Source: Pseudomonadota bacterium (GTDB taxonomy: Bacteria > Pseudomonadota > Gammaproteobacteria > Xanthomonadales > Xanthomonadaceae). From it: a DNA stretch of 36,241 bases. The stretch spans positions 1-36,241 of the forward strand of contig JAEZCF010000139.1 of NCBI GenBank assembly GCA_023430045.1. Direction: 5' to 3'. A program made the translations under genes and the position numbers. Below the pieces are notes generated by a model. It ran no database searches. It was not told where the DNA came from and was given only the letters and a program-made list of their open reading frames with translations. This document shows positions 26,912 through 34,383 of this stretch, one piece after another (position 1 is the first letter of the stretch; every line of letters starts with the position of its first letter).

Positions 26912-27868
26912 ATGCCTCCCCCGAAACGGTCCATTCACGTCGTCGCCGGCGTCATCACCGACGCCCGCGGTCGCGTCCTGCTCAATCGCCGTACCGAGAA
27001 TCGCGACATGGCCGGCCTGTGGGAATTCCCGGGCGGCAAGCGCGAAGCCGGCGAGACGTCCGAACAGGCCCTCGCGCGCGAGCTGAACGAGGAACTGGGT
27101 ATCGAGGTCGAGATCGGCGACTGGATCATGGACGTGCCGCAGCTGTATCCGGACAAGCGCCTGCGGCTTGAAGTGCGGCATGTCCGCAGCTGGAAAGGCA
27201 CGCCCCGCGGGCGCGAGGGACAGGCCATCGCCTGGGTGGCGCCGGACAAGCTGGGCCGCTATTCGATGCCTCCGGCGGACCTGCCGGTGGTGGCCGCGCT
27301 GCGGCAGACGGACCGTTACCTGATCACGCCGGCCGCGGCGGAAGACGATGCCGGAATCCAGCACTGGCAGGAGCAGCTGCACCGGGCAGTGGCCGATGGC
27401 CAGCTGCGCATCCAGCTGCGTCTGCCTGCCGGTCACCCGCGACGCACGGAGCTGCTGGAAACCGTGGTGCGGTCCCAGCGCCGGCCGGTGCAGTGGCTGC
27501 TCAACCGCGATATCGAACTGGCGCGCGCATTGAACGTGGGCGTGCATCTGGCGGCGGACCAGCTGCATACGCTCAGCGAGCGCCCGCTGCCCGAGGGGCA
27601 ACTGGTCGCGGCGTCCTGCCACGACCTCGCACAGTTGCAGGCGGCACAGCGGCTGGGGTGCGATTTCGTGGTGCTGGGACCGGTGAAGACGACGGCCAGC
27701 CATCCCGATGCTCCGCCGATGGGCTGGGATGCTTTCGAACACCTGCGCACGCAGGTTGCCTTGCCGATCTATGCCTTGGGTGGCATGGGCGTGGACGACA
27801 TCGCGACCGCGCGTCGCCATGGTGCGCAGGGCATCGCCGCCATCCGCGGACTGTGGCCGGCGGGATGA
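26912..27868 (+). CDS. Nudix hydrolase fused to a thiamine-phosphate-synthase-like domain (MutT-ThiE type)
   Basis: 318 codons from ATG 26912 (MPPPKRSIHVVAGVITDARG). The N-terminal Nudix domain (about residues 7-130) carries a perfect Nudix box at about 39-61: G, five residues, E, seven residues, REL-N-EELGI. It resembles MutT 8-oxo-dGTP diphosphatase. The C-terminal half (about 180-318) resembles TMP synthase (LNRDIELARALNVGVHLAAD, CDFVVLGPVKTTASHP, YALGGMGVDDIATARRHGA), but its role is not known. This fusion is common near secA in gammaproteobacteria, including Pseudomonas. ATG 26900 and GTG 26897 are alternative starts. TATGCT (26899-26904) could be a -10, implying a leaderless or near-leaderless message from 26912. 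Confidence 0.9.
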   Translation: MPPPKRSIHVVAGVITDARGRVLLNRRTENRDMAGLWEFPGGKREAGETSEQALARELNEELGIEVEIGDWIMDVPQLYPDKRLRLEVRHVRSWKGTPRGREGQAIAWVAPDKLGRYSMPPADLPVVAALRQTDRYLITPAAAEDDAGIQHWQEQLHRAVADGQLRIQLRLPAGHPRRTELLETVVRSQRRPVQWLLNRDIELARALNVGVHLAADQLHTLSERPLPEGQLVAASCHDLAQLQAAQRLGCDFVVLGPVKTTASHPDAPPMGWDAFEHLRTQVALPIYALGGMGVDDIATARRHGAQGIAAIRGLWPAG

Positions 27869-27896
27869 CCCCGGCTGATGAGCAGAGCCTGACCAT

Positions 27897-27958
27897 GTAG
27901 TGCCGGCCGCCGGCCGGCAACCGCAATCAATGGCAACCGGGCAGGGCCCGGCCCCTAC
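27897..27958. repeat. SMAG inverted pair between the Nudix gene and the DUF4124 gene
   Basis: A GTAG-headed palindrome (arms TGCCGGCC/GGCCGGCA, loop GCC, 27897-27919) faces an oppositely oriented one ending in CTAC (27955-27958; arms CCGGGC/GCCCGG). This head-to-head pairing is the dimer form described for Stenotrophomonas SMAG repeats. The distal TAG, read on the minus strand, is the stop codon of the DUF4124 gene. It lies between convergent genes and may terminate both. Confidence 0.85.
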
Positions 27959-28554
27959 AGGGTGATCCAGAAGCATCCATGCTGCCGGCGCAGGCCCACC
28001 ACGCTGCGGGATGGTGTTGCGGTGCCCGGCAGCACCTGTTCCAGCCGCAAGGCTACCGGGCGCAGGCGGCTTGGCTCGCTACCGTCGTCGATGGTAGCTG
28101 GCGTTCCGGGGCTTTCTACTGGGTATGCGGTTGGCTGTTCCGGTTGCGGATAGACCGGCGCGATATCCACCAGCGGGCGTCGCGCGATGGATTCCAGCTT
28201 CCCGAGCACCCGGTTCGCGCCGGCATCGGAAACCGCTCCCCACAGGTACAGCGAAGACAGCCGGTTGACGTCGTTGGCGGCCACCGCGCTGCGCAGCGCA
28301 CCCACCAGTTCGCTGAGTCGGCGCGGGCAGCGCGCACCCAGTGTGTCGCGGTCCAGCGTGCTGCCCGATGAGGCGGCCGTCGGTGCCGGCATGCGCGAAT
28401 GCGCACCGAGCATTTCGCATGGCCGGTCGGTATAGACGCTTTGCCCGTCGGCGTCGGTGCAGCGGTTCAGGCGCTGTCCCTGCGCGTGCACGAGCGTGGG
28501 CAGGCAGGCCAGCAGCAGGGCGGCAAGCACGGGAAACAACAGATCGGATCTCAT
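27955..28554 (-). CDS. Exported DUF4124-domain protein
   Basis: 199 codons from ATG 28554 (MRSDLLFPVLAALLLACLPT). A signal peptide of about 25 residues ends VHAQG, so the protein is periplasmic or outer-membrane. The DUF4124 core follows at once: LNRCTDADGQSVYTDRPC (about residues 29-46), with the paired Cys32 and Cys46 likely forming a disulfide. A middle helical region (about 75-120) and a Pro-rich strand region follow, ending LRRQHGCFWITL. DUF4124 proteins are common in proteobacteria and have no firm function. A longer upstream open frame from 28701 lacks any family signal. The stop codon lies inside a SMAG repeat. Confidence 0.82.
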   Translation of the reverse strand: MRSDLLFPVLAALLLACLPTLVHAQGQRLNRCTDADGQSVYTDRPCEMLGAHSRMPAPTAASSGSTLDRDTLGARCPRRLSELVGALRSAVAANDVNRLSSLYLWGAVSDAGANRVLGKLESIARRPLVDIAPVYPQPEQPTAYPVESPGTPATIDDGSEPSRLRPVALRLEQVLPGTATPSRSVVGLRRQHGCFWITL

Positions 28555-28601
28555 GCCTGCAGGGTAGCGTGCAGGCCGATGCAGGAGGAATGAATGCCTG
28601 C

Positions 28602-29429
28602 TCAGCCGCGCAGCAGTTTCAGTACCGCAGTGGTCGGCTTGGCCAGGTTCAACGTGTAGAAGTGCAGGCCCGGTGCGCCGCCTTCGACCAGGCGCTGGCA
28701 CAGCTTGGCCACCACTTCGGCACCGAAGGCGCGCACCGATTCGGCGTCGTCACCGTAGGCCTGCATTTTGCGGCTGATCCAGCGCGGGATTTCCGCGCCG
28801 CACTGTTCGGAGAAACGGCGCAGCTGGCTGAAGTTGGAGATCGGCATGATGCCCGGGGTGATCGGCACCTGCACGCCGAGCCGCTGCACTTCATCGACGA
28901 AGTGGAAGTAGGCGTCGGCGTTGTAGAAGTACTGGGTGATGGCCGCATCGGCACCGGCGTCGATCTTGGCCTTGAAGTGCTTCAGGTCGAGCAGTGCGTC
29001 CTGCGCCTGCGGATGGGTTTCGGGATACGCGCCCACTTCGATGCGGAAGGCGTCGCCGTGTTCGGCGCGGATGAACGCAATCAGTTCGGAGGCGTAGCGC
29101 ATGTCGCCGGGGAAGCCCATGCCCGACGGCAGGTCTCCGCGCAAGGCGACGATGCGCTGGCAGCCGATGGCGCGGTACAGCTTGAGCAGCTCGCGGATCT
29201 CCTGGCGGGTGCCGCCCACACAGGACAGGTGCGGTGCTGCATCGAAGCCGTGGTGCTGGTTGAGATGGCGCACGGTCTCGGAGGTGTAGCTGAGGGTCGA
29301 GCCACCGGCGCCGAAGGTACAGGACACGTACTCCGGGGCATACGCCTTCAGCTTGGCCGCGGCACGGTCCAGCTGAGTGCGCTGTTCGTCGGTCTTGGGC
29401 GGATAGAACTCGAAGCTGATGGCGGTCAT
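28602..29429 (-). CDS. metF: 5,10-methylenetetrahydrofolate reductase
   Basis: 275 codons from ATG 29429 (MTAISFEFYPPKTDEQRTQL). MetF reduces methylene-THF to methyl-THF for methionine synthesis using bound FAD. The catalytic Glu of SFEFYPPK is at residue 7, CTFGAGGSTL is near 37-46 and the FAD-contact segment VALRGDLP is near 94-101. GADAAITQYFYNADAYF (near 158-174) and PGIMPISNFSQL (near 192-203) are also family hallmarks. It is about 20 residues shorter than E. coli MetF at the N-terminus, as is common. It is alone here, without ahcY. No SAH or SAM riboswitch was recognised upstream. Confidence 0.96.
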   Translation of the reverse strand: MTAISFEFYPPKTDEQRTQLDRAAAKLKAYAPEYVSCTFGAGGSTLSYTSETVRHLNQHHGFDAAPHLSCVGGTRQEIRELLKLYRAIGCQRIVALRGDLPSGMGFPGDMRYASELIAFIRAEHGDAFRIEVGAYPETHPQAQDALLDLKHFKAKIDAGADAAITQYFYNADAYFHFVDEVQRLGVQVPITPGIMPISNFSQLRRFSEQCGAEIPRWISRKMQAYGDDAESVRAFGAEVVAKLCQRLVEGGAPGLHFYTLNLAKPTTAVLKLLRG

Positions 29430-29458
29430 GGCACGGGCGGCGGCGGCGGGTCCGGATC

Positions 29459-29489
29459 AGTATATCTCTTCATCGGGATGGATGTGCAA
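29459..29489 (-). promoter_or_regulatory. Putative metF promoter
   Basis: On the minus strand TATACT (complement of 29459-29464) is a good -10 and TTGCAC (complement of 29484-29489) a fair -35, spaced 19 bases. The leader before metF would be about 23 bases. Confidence 0.5.
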
Positions 29490-29544
29490 TTGGCGTGTGG
29501 GGTCTGGTCGTCCCGTGCCGGCGACCGTTCGCACCGCCGCTGGG

Positions 29545-29567
29545 CCGTTGCTCCGTAATTGCAACGG
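29545..29567. promoter_or_regulatory. Dyad upstream of the alpha/beta hydrolase operon
   Basis: Arms CCGTTGC and GCAACGG around a 9-base AT-rich centre (TCCGTAATT). The 23-base size and AT-rich centre suit a dimeric regulator. It lies 66 bases ahead of the hydrolase start and 115 bases from the metF start, so it could control either. Confidence 0.45.
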
Positions 29568-29633
29568 GGGCACCGGGAGCGAAGTCAAGCTGGTCCCAAT
29601 CCCGGCATCACCCACCCGATGAAGGAGCAGACG

Positions 29634-30569
29634 ATGAAGATCTTCCACGCACTCCAGTACGCGATGAAGGCCTTGGCCAGGCTGGCAATGGTCGGCATGG
29701 CGATGGCCGTGCTTGGCTCAGGCCCGGCCCATGCCGCCGCCGTCGACAAGGCCGCCGCTCCAGGCGCAGTGCAGGTCGAGGTGGTCGGCAAGGGCCGTCC
29801 CTTGCTGATGATTCCCGGTCTTAACAGCAGTGCGGAGGTCTGGCGTGAGACCTGCCTGGCCCTGAAGGGCGTGCAGTGCCATCTGGTGCAGTTGCCGGGC
29901 TTTGCCGGTGCGGCGGCTGCCGATCCGCGCCCGGCGGACTTCCTGCCGGCAATGCGCGACGAACTGCTGGGCTATCTGCAGGCGCATCACCTGTCGAAGG
30001 TTGCCGTGATCGGCCACAGCCTGGGCGGCGTACTAGCGATGCAGCTGGCACTGAAGGCACCCGATGCCGTCGGTCCACTGGTGATTGTGGATTCGCTGCC
30101 GTTCTATGCGGCGGTGATGAACCCGCAGGCCACCGCGCAGAATGTGAGGATGATGGCCGGGCAGCTGCGCGACGGCATGCTGGCGGCCGATGAGGCCAGC
30201 TTCAATGCACGCAACGACGCGACCGCCAAGGCCCTGACCCGCAGCGCGCAGCATCTGCCGGAGCTCCAGCGTTGGGGGCGCGACAGTGATCGCACGAGCA
30301 TGGCCGATGCGATGTACTCCATGCTGGTGCGCGACCTGCGTGATGACATCGCCGGCATCCACACGCCGGTGCTGGTGCTGGGCAGCTGGGCCGCTTACCA
30401 GTCGATGGGTGGTACGGAAGCCAGTACCCGTGCGCAGTTCCAGGCGCAGTACGCGAAGCTGCCGGGTGTGCAGATCGAGATGAGCGCGCAGGGCTACCAC
30501 TTCCTGATGTGGGATGATCCGCGCTGGCTGCAGGCGCAGGTGCGCCGCTTCCTCGCCACGCATTCCTGA
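29634..30569 (+). CDS. Exported alpha/beta hydrolase
   Basis: 311 codons from ATG 29634, fixed by GAAGGAG with a 6-base spacer. It starts MKIFHALQYAMKALARLAMV and has a signal peptide to about residue 35 (SGPAHAAAV), so it acts outside the cytoplasm. The fold is seen from LLMIPGLNSSAEVW (oxyanion region, about 57-70), LVQLPGFAG (about 84-92) and the nucleophile elbow GHSLGG with Ser129. The catalytic His is likely H289 in GYHFLMWDDP. The usual Asp after strand 7 is not obvious (VLVLGSWAAY); VDSLPF around residue 151 may supply the acid. It is followed after 7 bases by a LytS-type kinase gene, so it heads a three-gene operon. The substrate is unknown. Confidence 0.88.
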   Translation: MKIFHALQYAMKALARLAMVGMAMAVLGSGPAHAAAVDKAAAPGAVQVEVVGKGRPLLMIPGLNSSAEVWRETCLALKGVQCHLVQLPGFAGAAAADPRPADFLPAMRDELLGYLQAHHLSKVAVIGHSLGGVLAMQLALKAPDAVGPLVIVDSLPFYAAVMNPQATAQNVRMMAGQLRDGMLAADEASFNARNDATAKALTRSAQHLPELQRWGRDSDRTSMADAMYSMLVRDLRDDIAGIHTPVLVLGSWAAYQSMGGTEASTRAQFQAQYAKLPGVQIEMSAQGYHFLMWDDPRWLQAQVRRFLATHS

Positions 30570-30576
30570 TCGTTGC

Positions 30577-31656
30577 ATGCCCTTCCTTCCACCGCTGAGG
30601 CTGCCTTTGGACGCAACCACGCCATCCCGCCGCTTCTGGACCCTCAACGCGCTGGCGTGGGCTGGCTATGCTGCGTACAGCCTGTGGCTGGGGGTGCGTA
30701 TCGGCGGCGGCACGCTGTTCAGCGGCGTGGTGTTGATTTCCATCAGCATTGCCGTGTCCCTGTGGTTGTGCAGCGGCGCACTGCGTTCGGTCGCGCTGCG
30801 GCAGCGCTGGTGGGATGGCAGTCTGGGCAGCCTGATGCTGAAGCTGGCAGCTGGCGTGGTGGTCGGCGCCAGCATTGCACAGGGGCTGACGGCGGCCTTG
30901 CTGCTGCCAGCACTGACCCTGGGCTGGGTGCAGTTGCCCGGTGGACATGCCGATTACCAGCTGTCGTCGGTCGTGCTGTACTGGATGAACACCGCCCTGT
31001 TCCTGTTGATGTGGACGGGCCTGTGGGCGGGCCTGCATGGCCTGCGCCGCGCGCGCCACAGCGAGCTGGCGCGGTTGCGCGTGGAGGCCGAGCGCAGCGC
31101 CCTGGAGCGCGATGCGTTGCGTGCGCGGCTGAATCCACACTTCATGTTCAACGCATTGAACAACCTGCGCGCGCTGATCCTGGAGGACCCCGAGCGTGCC
31201 CGCGACATGGTCACCCGCCTGTCGCGCACGCTGCGCCACGCATTGGCCCACAACCGCAGCGAGCAGGTGACCCTGGCCGAGGAACTGGCGGTGGTCGATG
31301 ACTATCTGGCCATCGAGGCGATCCACTTCGAACAGCGTCTGCAGGTGCGGCGGGAGATCGCCGCTGAAGCTGCGCACGCACATCTGCCAGCGATGGCGCT
31401 GCAACTGCTCGTTGAGAACGCGATCAAACATGGTATTGCCAGCCGCGCGGGCGGTGGCGAGGTACATATCCGCGCCACGCTGGAGGGCGACCTGCTGCGC
31501 CTGCATGTGGACAACCCGCTCGGCACCGGCGGTGAACCTGCGCACGGGCATGGTGTGGGGCTGGCCTACCTGCGCGCGCAGCTTGGCACGCGAGGCCGGT
31601 TCGCTCTGCAACCGGTGGGTGACCGCATGCAGGCTCTGCTGGAAATTCCACAATGA
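30577..31656 (+). CDS. LytS/AlgZ-type sensor histidine kinase (His_kinase family)
   Basis: 359 codons from ATG 30577 (MPFLPPLRLPLDATTPSRRF). About four membrane segments lie before residue 150 (TLNALAWAGYAAYSLWLGV; TLFSGVVLISISIAVSLWLC; LAAGVVVGASIAQGLTAALL; VVLYWMNTALFLLMWTGLWA) with little periplasmic sequence, so the signal is probably membrane-borne. The phosphoacceptor is H188 in LNPHFMFNALNNLRAL. ATP-binding N-box LLVENAIKHG is near 273-282, and the G2 box HGHGVGLAYLRAQLG near 323-337. No HAMP or PAS domain was seen. It overlaps the LytTR regulator by ATGA, so the two are a cognate pair. Confidence 0.92.
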   Translation: MPFLPPLRLPLDATTPSRRFWTLNALAWAGYAAYSLWLGVRIGGGTLFSGVVLISISIAVSLWLCSGALRSVALRQRWWDGSLGSLMLKLAAGVVVGASIAQGLTAALLLPALTLGWVQLPGGHADYQLSSVVLYWMNTALFLLMWTGLWAGLHGLRRARHSELARLRVEAERSALERDALRARLNPHFMFNALNNLRALILEDPERARDMVTRLSRTLRHALAHNRSEQVTLAEELAVVDDYLAIEAIHFEQRLQVRREIAAEAAHAHLPAMALQLLVENAIKHGIASRAGGGEVHIRATLEGDLLRLHVDNPLGTGGEPAHGHGVGLAYLRAQLGTRGRFALQPVGDRMQALLEIPQ

Positions 31657-32384
31657 GTACCGTGCTGCGTGTGCTGATTGTCGATGATGCGCGGCTGGCA
31701 CGGCAGGAGCTGCGTACGCTGCTGTCGTCGCTGCCATGGGTGCGGTGCGTGGGCGAGGCCGACGACGTGCCGGCCGCGCGCGAGGCCATCGCCACGCTGG
31801 CACCGGACCTGGTGCTGCTGGACGTGCAGATGCCCTCCGGCAGCGGCTTTGATGTGCTGGACGGCTTGGAAAGGGTGCCGGCGGTGGTGTTCGTCACTGC
31901 CTATGACACCTACGCAGTACGCGCATTCCAGGCCAACGCGCTGGACTACCTGGTGAAGCCGGTGGAAGCTCCGCGCCTGCTGGAGGCGCTGGAGCGTGCA
32001 CGCCAGCATGCGGAGCTGAATACTGACGCTCCAGGCGGTCACAGCACATTGGGCGCGCAGGACCAGGTGTTCGTACGCGAAGGCGAGCGCTGCTGGTTCG
32101 TGGCCGTTGCCGAGATCCGCCGGTTGGTGGTGGACGGGAACTACACTCGGCTGTGGTTCCGCGACCAGAACGCGTTGCTGGCCCGAAGCCTGAGCGCGCT
32201 GGAAGCACGCTTGCCGCCCGATCTTTTCTTCCGTGCCAACCGCAACACGCTGGTCAACCTGCGGCGCATCCGTGCGGTCACGCCGAGCATCGGCGATGGT
32301 TACGATCTGGCGCTGGATGATGGCAGTGAAGTGGAGGTGTCGCGGCGACAGGCACGGGAGCTGCGCGAGCGGATGGCGCTGTAG
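31653..32384 (+). CDS. LytTR-family response regulator
   Basis: 243 codons. Receiver domain at about residues 6-120: acidic pair in VDDARLARQE, phosphoacceptor D57 in LVLLDVQMPSGSG, Thr in VVFVTAYDTYAV, and Lys in LDYLVKPVE. A linker of about 20 residues leads to a LytTR DNA-binding domain (about 135-240), with VDGNYTRLWF near 162-171, LSALEARLPPDLFFRANRNT (about 180-199) and LVNLRRIRAV following. LytTR proteins bind imperfect direct repeats. The architecture equals AlgR/LytR. It pairs with the upstream kinase; the exported hydrolase in the same operon is a likely co-regulated partner. Its stop is 21 bases from the stop of the convergent kinase. Confidence 0.93.
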   Translation: MSTVLRVLIVDDARLARQELRTLLSSLPWVRCVGEADDVPAAREAIATLAPDLVLLDVQMPSGSGFDVLDGLERVPAVVFVTAYDTYAVRAFQANALDYLVKPVEAPRLLEALERARQHAELNTDAPGGHSTLGAQDQVFVREGERCWFVAVAEIRRLVVDGNYTRLWFRDQNALLARSLSALEARLPPDLFFRANRNTLVNLRRIRAVTPSIGDGYDLALDDGSEVEVSRRQARELRERMAL

Positions 32385-32405
32385 GCGGCACCACACGGTT
32401 GTCGA

Positions 32406-33695
32406 TCATCCCGGCATCGGCAAGCCGCGCAGGATTGCGCGCACGCCAAGGGCGTGGTGTTCGATCCGCAGCAGCAGGCCATGGTGATCGCACAGGCGAC
32501 GCATGATCTCCAGGCCGAGACCGTTTCCCAGGCTGTCTTCGCCTTTTTCAAATGGGCGTGGATCGGGCCAGTGGCCAAGGGATGCGTCGCTGCCGGTGCT
32601 GTTGTACACCGACAGGTCTCCTGCTTCCATGCTGATGCGCACATGTCCCAGCGGTGTATGGGCGAAGGCATTGCCGATCAGATTGGCCAGCACCACGCGC
32701 AGCGCCGGTTCCGGCGCGCAGAGCGCCGCATCGTCGGTCAACGTCATCTGTACCTCCACCGGCCGTGCGCCAAGCAGGGGTGCCTGCTCAACAATGACCC
32801 GCTCCAGCAGCGGCACCAGACGCACCTGCGTGGCGGGTGCCGCCTCGTCCTCGCGAGCCAGGGCCAGCAGTGCCGCTACCGCCTGCTGCAGCTGCAGCGC
32901 CGACAGGCGGATATGCTGCAGGTGCTGCTGCCCGCGCTCGGACAACCCGGGTTCGCGCAGCAACTGGCCAGCAGCGCTGGAAATCACCGCCAACGGTGTG
33001 CGCAGTTCGTGGCTGGCATCGCGGGTGAAGGCGTGTTCGCGGGCAACAAAGGCGGCCACCCGGGCGGACAGCCGGTCCACGGCACGCGCCAGCACACCGA
33101 TCTCGTCATCGTCGAAGTGAGCAGCCAGGGCGGTGTCTTCCCGTGGCAGCAGTGGCAACGCCTCCACGTGCGCCACGAGCGAGTACAGAGGGCGCGTGCC
33201 ACGGCGCGCAAGCCACACGCCCAGCAGGATCGCCAGCAGCACCATCACCAATGCGGTGCCGGCCAGCAGGGCCACTACTTCATCGCGGATCGGGCGCACC
33301 GCCAGTTGAGAGCTGACCTCGGCGATCAGCCAGGCAGGCCGTGACGGCGGTGGCGGATCCATGCGTCGCACGTGGTAGTGCCGGCCCTCGTTGCCGCTGA
33401 ATTCAGAACGCCACGGCTCCTGGGTGAATGCGGTCTGCAGATCGCTTGGGAACGCGCTCGTGTCCTGATACAGGCGGATGGCCGCATCACCCGGCTCGCG
33501 CCAGCGTCCCGTAGCTGCATGGACGGCGAGCTGCGCCGTCGCTTCACGGGCCAGCTGTGCATTGAAAACGCTGTCTTCCACGGCGTACATGAAGACCAGC
33601 GAATACAGCCCAAACACCGCAGCAATGAGCAGGGTGAAGGACGTAAACGCGACGACCAGGCGGCGGCGCAGGCGCTGGATCGGCCGCCGCTTCAT
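32406..33695 (-). CDS. HAMP sensor histidine kinase (OmpR-type partner)
   Basis: 429 codons from ATG 33695. Two membrane segments (about residues 13-37 and 139-163) flank a periplasmic sensor of about 100 residues. HAMP spans about 165-215. The HisKA box is RDASHELRTPLAV with H229. The N-box NLIGNAFAHTP is near 337-347 and the G2 box GNGLGLEIMRRL near 388-399. The expected G1 box (DxGxG) is replaced by VYNSTGSDASLGHW, so nucleotide binding may be altered. The first base of its start codon region overlaps the regulator stop by 4 bases (ATGA). Last gene of a three-gene minus-strand operon. Confidence 0.92.
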   Translation of the reverse strand: MKRRPIQRLRRRLVVAFTSFTLLIAAVFGLYSLVFMYAVEDSVFNAQLAREATAQLAVHAATGRWREPGDAAIRLYQDTSAFPSDLQTAFTQEPWRSEFSGNEGRHYHVRRMDPPPPSRPAWLIAEVSSQLAVRPIRDEVVALLAGTALVMVLLAILLGVWLARRGTRPLYSLVAHVEALPLLPREDTALAAHFDDDEIGVLARAVDRLSARVAAFVAREHAFTRDASHELRTPLAVISSAAGQLLREPGLSERGQQHLQHIRLSALQLQQAVAALLALAREDEAAPATQVRLVPLLERVIVEQAPLLGARPVEVQMTLTDDAALCAPEPALRVVLANLIGNAFAHTPLGHVRISMEAGDLSVYNSTGSDASLGHWPDPRPFEKGEDSLGNGLGLEIMRRLCDHHGLLLRIEHHALGVRAILRGLPMPG

Positions 33696-34381
33696 GGCGA
33701 AGCTTCCAGCCGGAAGCCGACGCCGTGCACGGTGCGCAGCATCTCACCTTCGAATGGCCGGTCCAGTACCTGGCGCAGCAGATACAGATGCGAGCGCAGC
33801 GGATCGGAGGGGGGCGCTTCATCTCCCCACAGGCGTTGCACCAGTTCGCTGCGGGTGACGGTGCGCGGCCAGGCTTCGGCCAGTGCCAGCAGAATGCGCT
33901 GTGGAACCTGCTGCAGCTCCAGCGCCGTGCCCGCGCGCCAGGCCTGGCCACTGCGCCGGTCGATGCTCAACGCACCGATCTGCAGCAGGTTCGGTTGGCC
34001 CACGCGATGGCGCCGGGCGAGGGCAAGGCAACGGGCCAGCAGCTCTGCGTCGTCGAACGGCTTGACCAGGTAGTCGTCCACGCCGGCAGCGAACCCCTGC
34101 AGCTTGTCGTCGATCGCATCGCGTGCAGTCAGCATCAACACCGGCACATGGCGGTCGCTGCATTCACGCAACCGCCGGCACAAGGTGATGCCGTCGATGC
34201 CTGGCAGTCCCACATCGAGCAGCAGCACGTCCGGTGGTGTTGCCAGTGCCAGCCGCAGGCCGACCTGGCCGTCGGCGGCGAAGTCGACCTGATGGCCCTG
34301 GGCCTGCAACAGGTCGACGATGGCCGAGGCCAGCGGCAGGTTGTCTTCGATCAACAGCAGGCGCAGGCGCTCGGCGTCCAT
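33692..34381 (-). CDS. OmpR/PhoB-family response regulator
   Basis: 229 codons from ATG 34381 (MDAERLRLLLIEDNLPLASA). Receiver domain with E12/D13, phosphoacceptor D56 (VLLLDVGLPGIDG), T85 (LMLTARDAIDDKL) and K107 (DDYLVKPFDDAEL). The winged-helix output domain is at about residues 130-228: LSIDRRSGQAWRAG, LILLALAEAWPRTVTRSELV-like helix, and the recognition part DPLRSHLYLLRQVLD followed by TVHGVGFRLE. It lies 2 bases after the DJ-1/PfpI gene and overlaps the kinase gene, so all three are co-transcribed. Confidence 0.95.
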   Translation of the reverse strand: MDAERLRLLLIEDNLPLASAIVDLLQAQGHQVDFAADGQVGLRLALATPPDVLLLDVGLPGIDGITLCRRLRECSDRHVPVLMLTARDAIDDKLQGFAAGVDDYLVKPFDDAELLARCLALARRHRVGQPNLLQIGALSIDRRSGQAWRAGTALELQQVPQRILLALAEAWPRTVTRSELVQRLWGDEAPPSDPLRSHLYLLRQVLDRPFEGEMLRTVHGVGFRLEASP

Positions 34382-34383
34382 GA

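Noticed and set aside
29430..29560. SAH or SAM riboswitch ahead of metF
   Set aside because: No conserved core of these aptamers could be found, and the promoter-like elements leave a leader of only about 23 bases.
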